NCBI GenBank assembly: GCA_946533615.1
Contig: CAMNBY010000304.1
Location: 1-5,946, forward strand
Length of the DNA: 5,946 nt
Reading direction: 5' to 3'
Source of the DNA: an uncultured Clostridia bacterium
GTDB lineage: Bacteria; Bacillota; Clostridia; Oscillospirales; Ruminococcaceae
Made by a program: the position numbers and the translations under genes. Of the stretch, positions 5,532 to 5,946 are shown piece by piece. Position 1 is the stretch's first letter. Each line of letters opens with the position of its first letter. A model generated the notes under the pieces. That model ran no database searches. It was not told where the DNA came from and worked only from the letters and a program-made list of their open reading frames with translations.

Positions 5532-5946
5532 ATGAGGAATTTCCTTGTAAAGCTTGGCTACAACGGCGCCCGCTATCACGGCTGGCAGCGGCAGAATAAT
5601 GCCTACACCGTCCAGCAGGCGGTGGAGGAGGCTCTTTGCGCCCTCTTGCAGGAGAATGTCACCGTAAACGGCTGCTCCCGCACGGACGCAGGAGTCCACG
5701 CAAGGGAGTACTGCCTGAGCTTCAGAACAGAGTCGGGGATAACGGAGCGGGGGCTGCTTATCGCGCTTAACGACAAGCTGCCTGCGGACATCGGGGCTTT
5801 TTCCGTAAGGGAGATGCCCGAGGCTTTCCATGCCCGCTTTGACTGCCGCGGCAAGGAGTACGAGTACCTTGTGCTCAACCGCGAGCTCAAGGACCCGTTC
5901 ATGGCCGACACGGCCCTGCGCTGGCGCTGGCCGATCGACGCCGAGC
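5532..5946 (+). CDS. truA: tRNA pseudouridine(38-40) synthase TruA, 5' part only
   Basis: TruA converts uridines 38-40 in the tRNA anticodon stem to pseudouridine. The visible 138 residues (of about 245 expected) start MRNFLVKLGYNGARYHGWQR, typical of the family. They contain the catalytic motif CSRTDAGVHA with the nucleophile at Asp52, and continue through FHARFDCRGKEYEYLV near residue 97. The reading frame is open to the window end, so the gene is truncated by the window and not broken. The best ribosome binding site is AAGGAG at 5513-5518, inside the end of the preceding gene, with a rather long 13-nt spacing. truA next to ecfT is a conserved arrangement in Firmicutes, where rplM and rpsI often follow. 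Confidence 0.95.
   Translation, partial: MRNFLVKLGYNGARYHGWQRQNNAYTVQQAVEEALCALLQENVTVNGCSRTDAGVHAREYCLSFRTESGITERGLLIALNDKLPADIGAFSVREMPEAFHARFDCRGKEYEYLVLNRELKDPFMADTALRWRWPIDAE

Noticed and set aside
5475..5831. 118-codon minus-strand frame at the right end
   Set aside because: It is antisense to truA, which is clearly real on the + strand with the catalytic RTDAGVHA motif.

Overview
The window reads as chromosomal DNA from a Gram-positive anaerobe of class Clostridia, most likely a Ruminococcus-like member of the Oscillospirales. This rests on three things: an oxygen-sensitive ferredoxin-linked ketoacid oxidoreductase, a Firmicutes-type group II ECF transporter core next to truA, and strong AGGAG-type ribosome binding sites with some TTG starts. 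The genes look fairly GC-rich, with frequent ATA and AGG codons, while the leading intergenic region is AT-rich. The genus is an inference, because no marker gene here fixes it.

Region 1 (1-354) has no gene. About 270 bp form a repeat-built intergenic element: seven head-to-tail ACAATGC heptamers on the left, the same heptamer inverted on the right, and hairpins and an 18-bp perfect palindrome between them. Five bases after the repeats end comes a consensus housekeeping promoter (TTGACA, 17-bp spacer, TATAAT with an extended TG), followed by a leader of about 44 nt.

Region 2 (355-2744) is iorA-iorB, both subunits of indolepyruvate:ferredoxin oxidoreductase. It converts aryl-pyruvates to aryl-acetyl-CoA with reduction of ferredoxin, or runs in reverse to make aromatic amino acid precursors from arylacetates.

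Region 3 (2777-5229) is an ECF vitamin-transporter core: the ATPase EcfA2 and the membrane scaffold EcfT. It is unusual in two ways. The partner ATPase EcfA1, normally just upstream, is absent, and iorAB sits in that position. A DUF1275/YoaK-family membrane protein gene also lies between ecfA2 and ecfT, overlapping ecfA2 by ATGA.

Region 4 (5234-5946) holds a small protein with a charged coiled-coil N-terminus and a beta-rich, possibly Sm-like C-terminus, with two credible start sites. After it comes the start of truA (tRNA pseudouridine synthase A), cut by the window end.

All seven genes are on the + strand. Gaps are -4 to 84 nt and no convincing terminator was seen between them, so one transcript from the promoter at 276-304 could cover the window. 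I found no defence, phage or clearly new multi-gene system. The points most worth following up are the repeat element beside the promoter, the rearranged ECF operon and the dual-start small protein.
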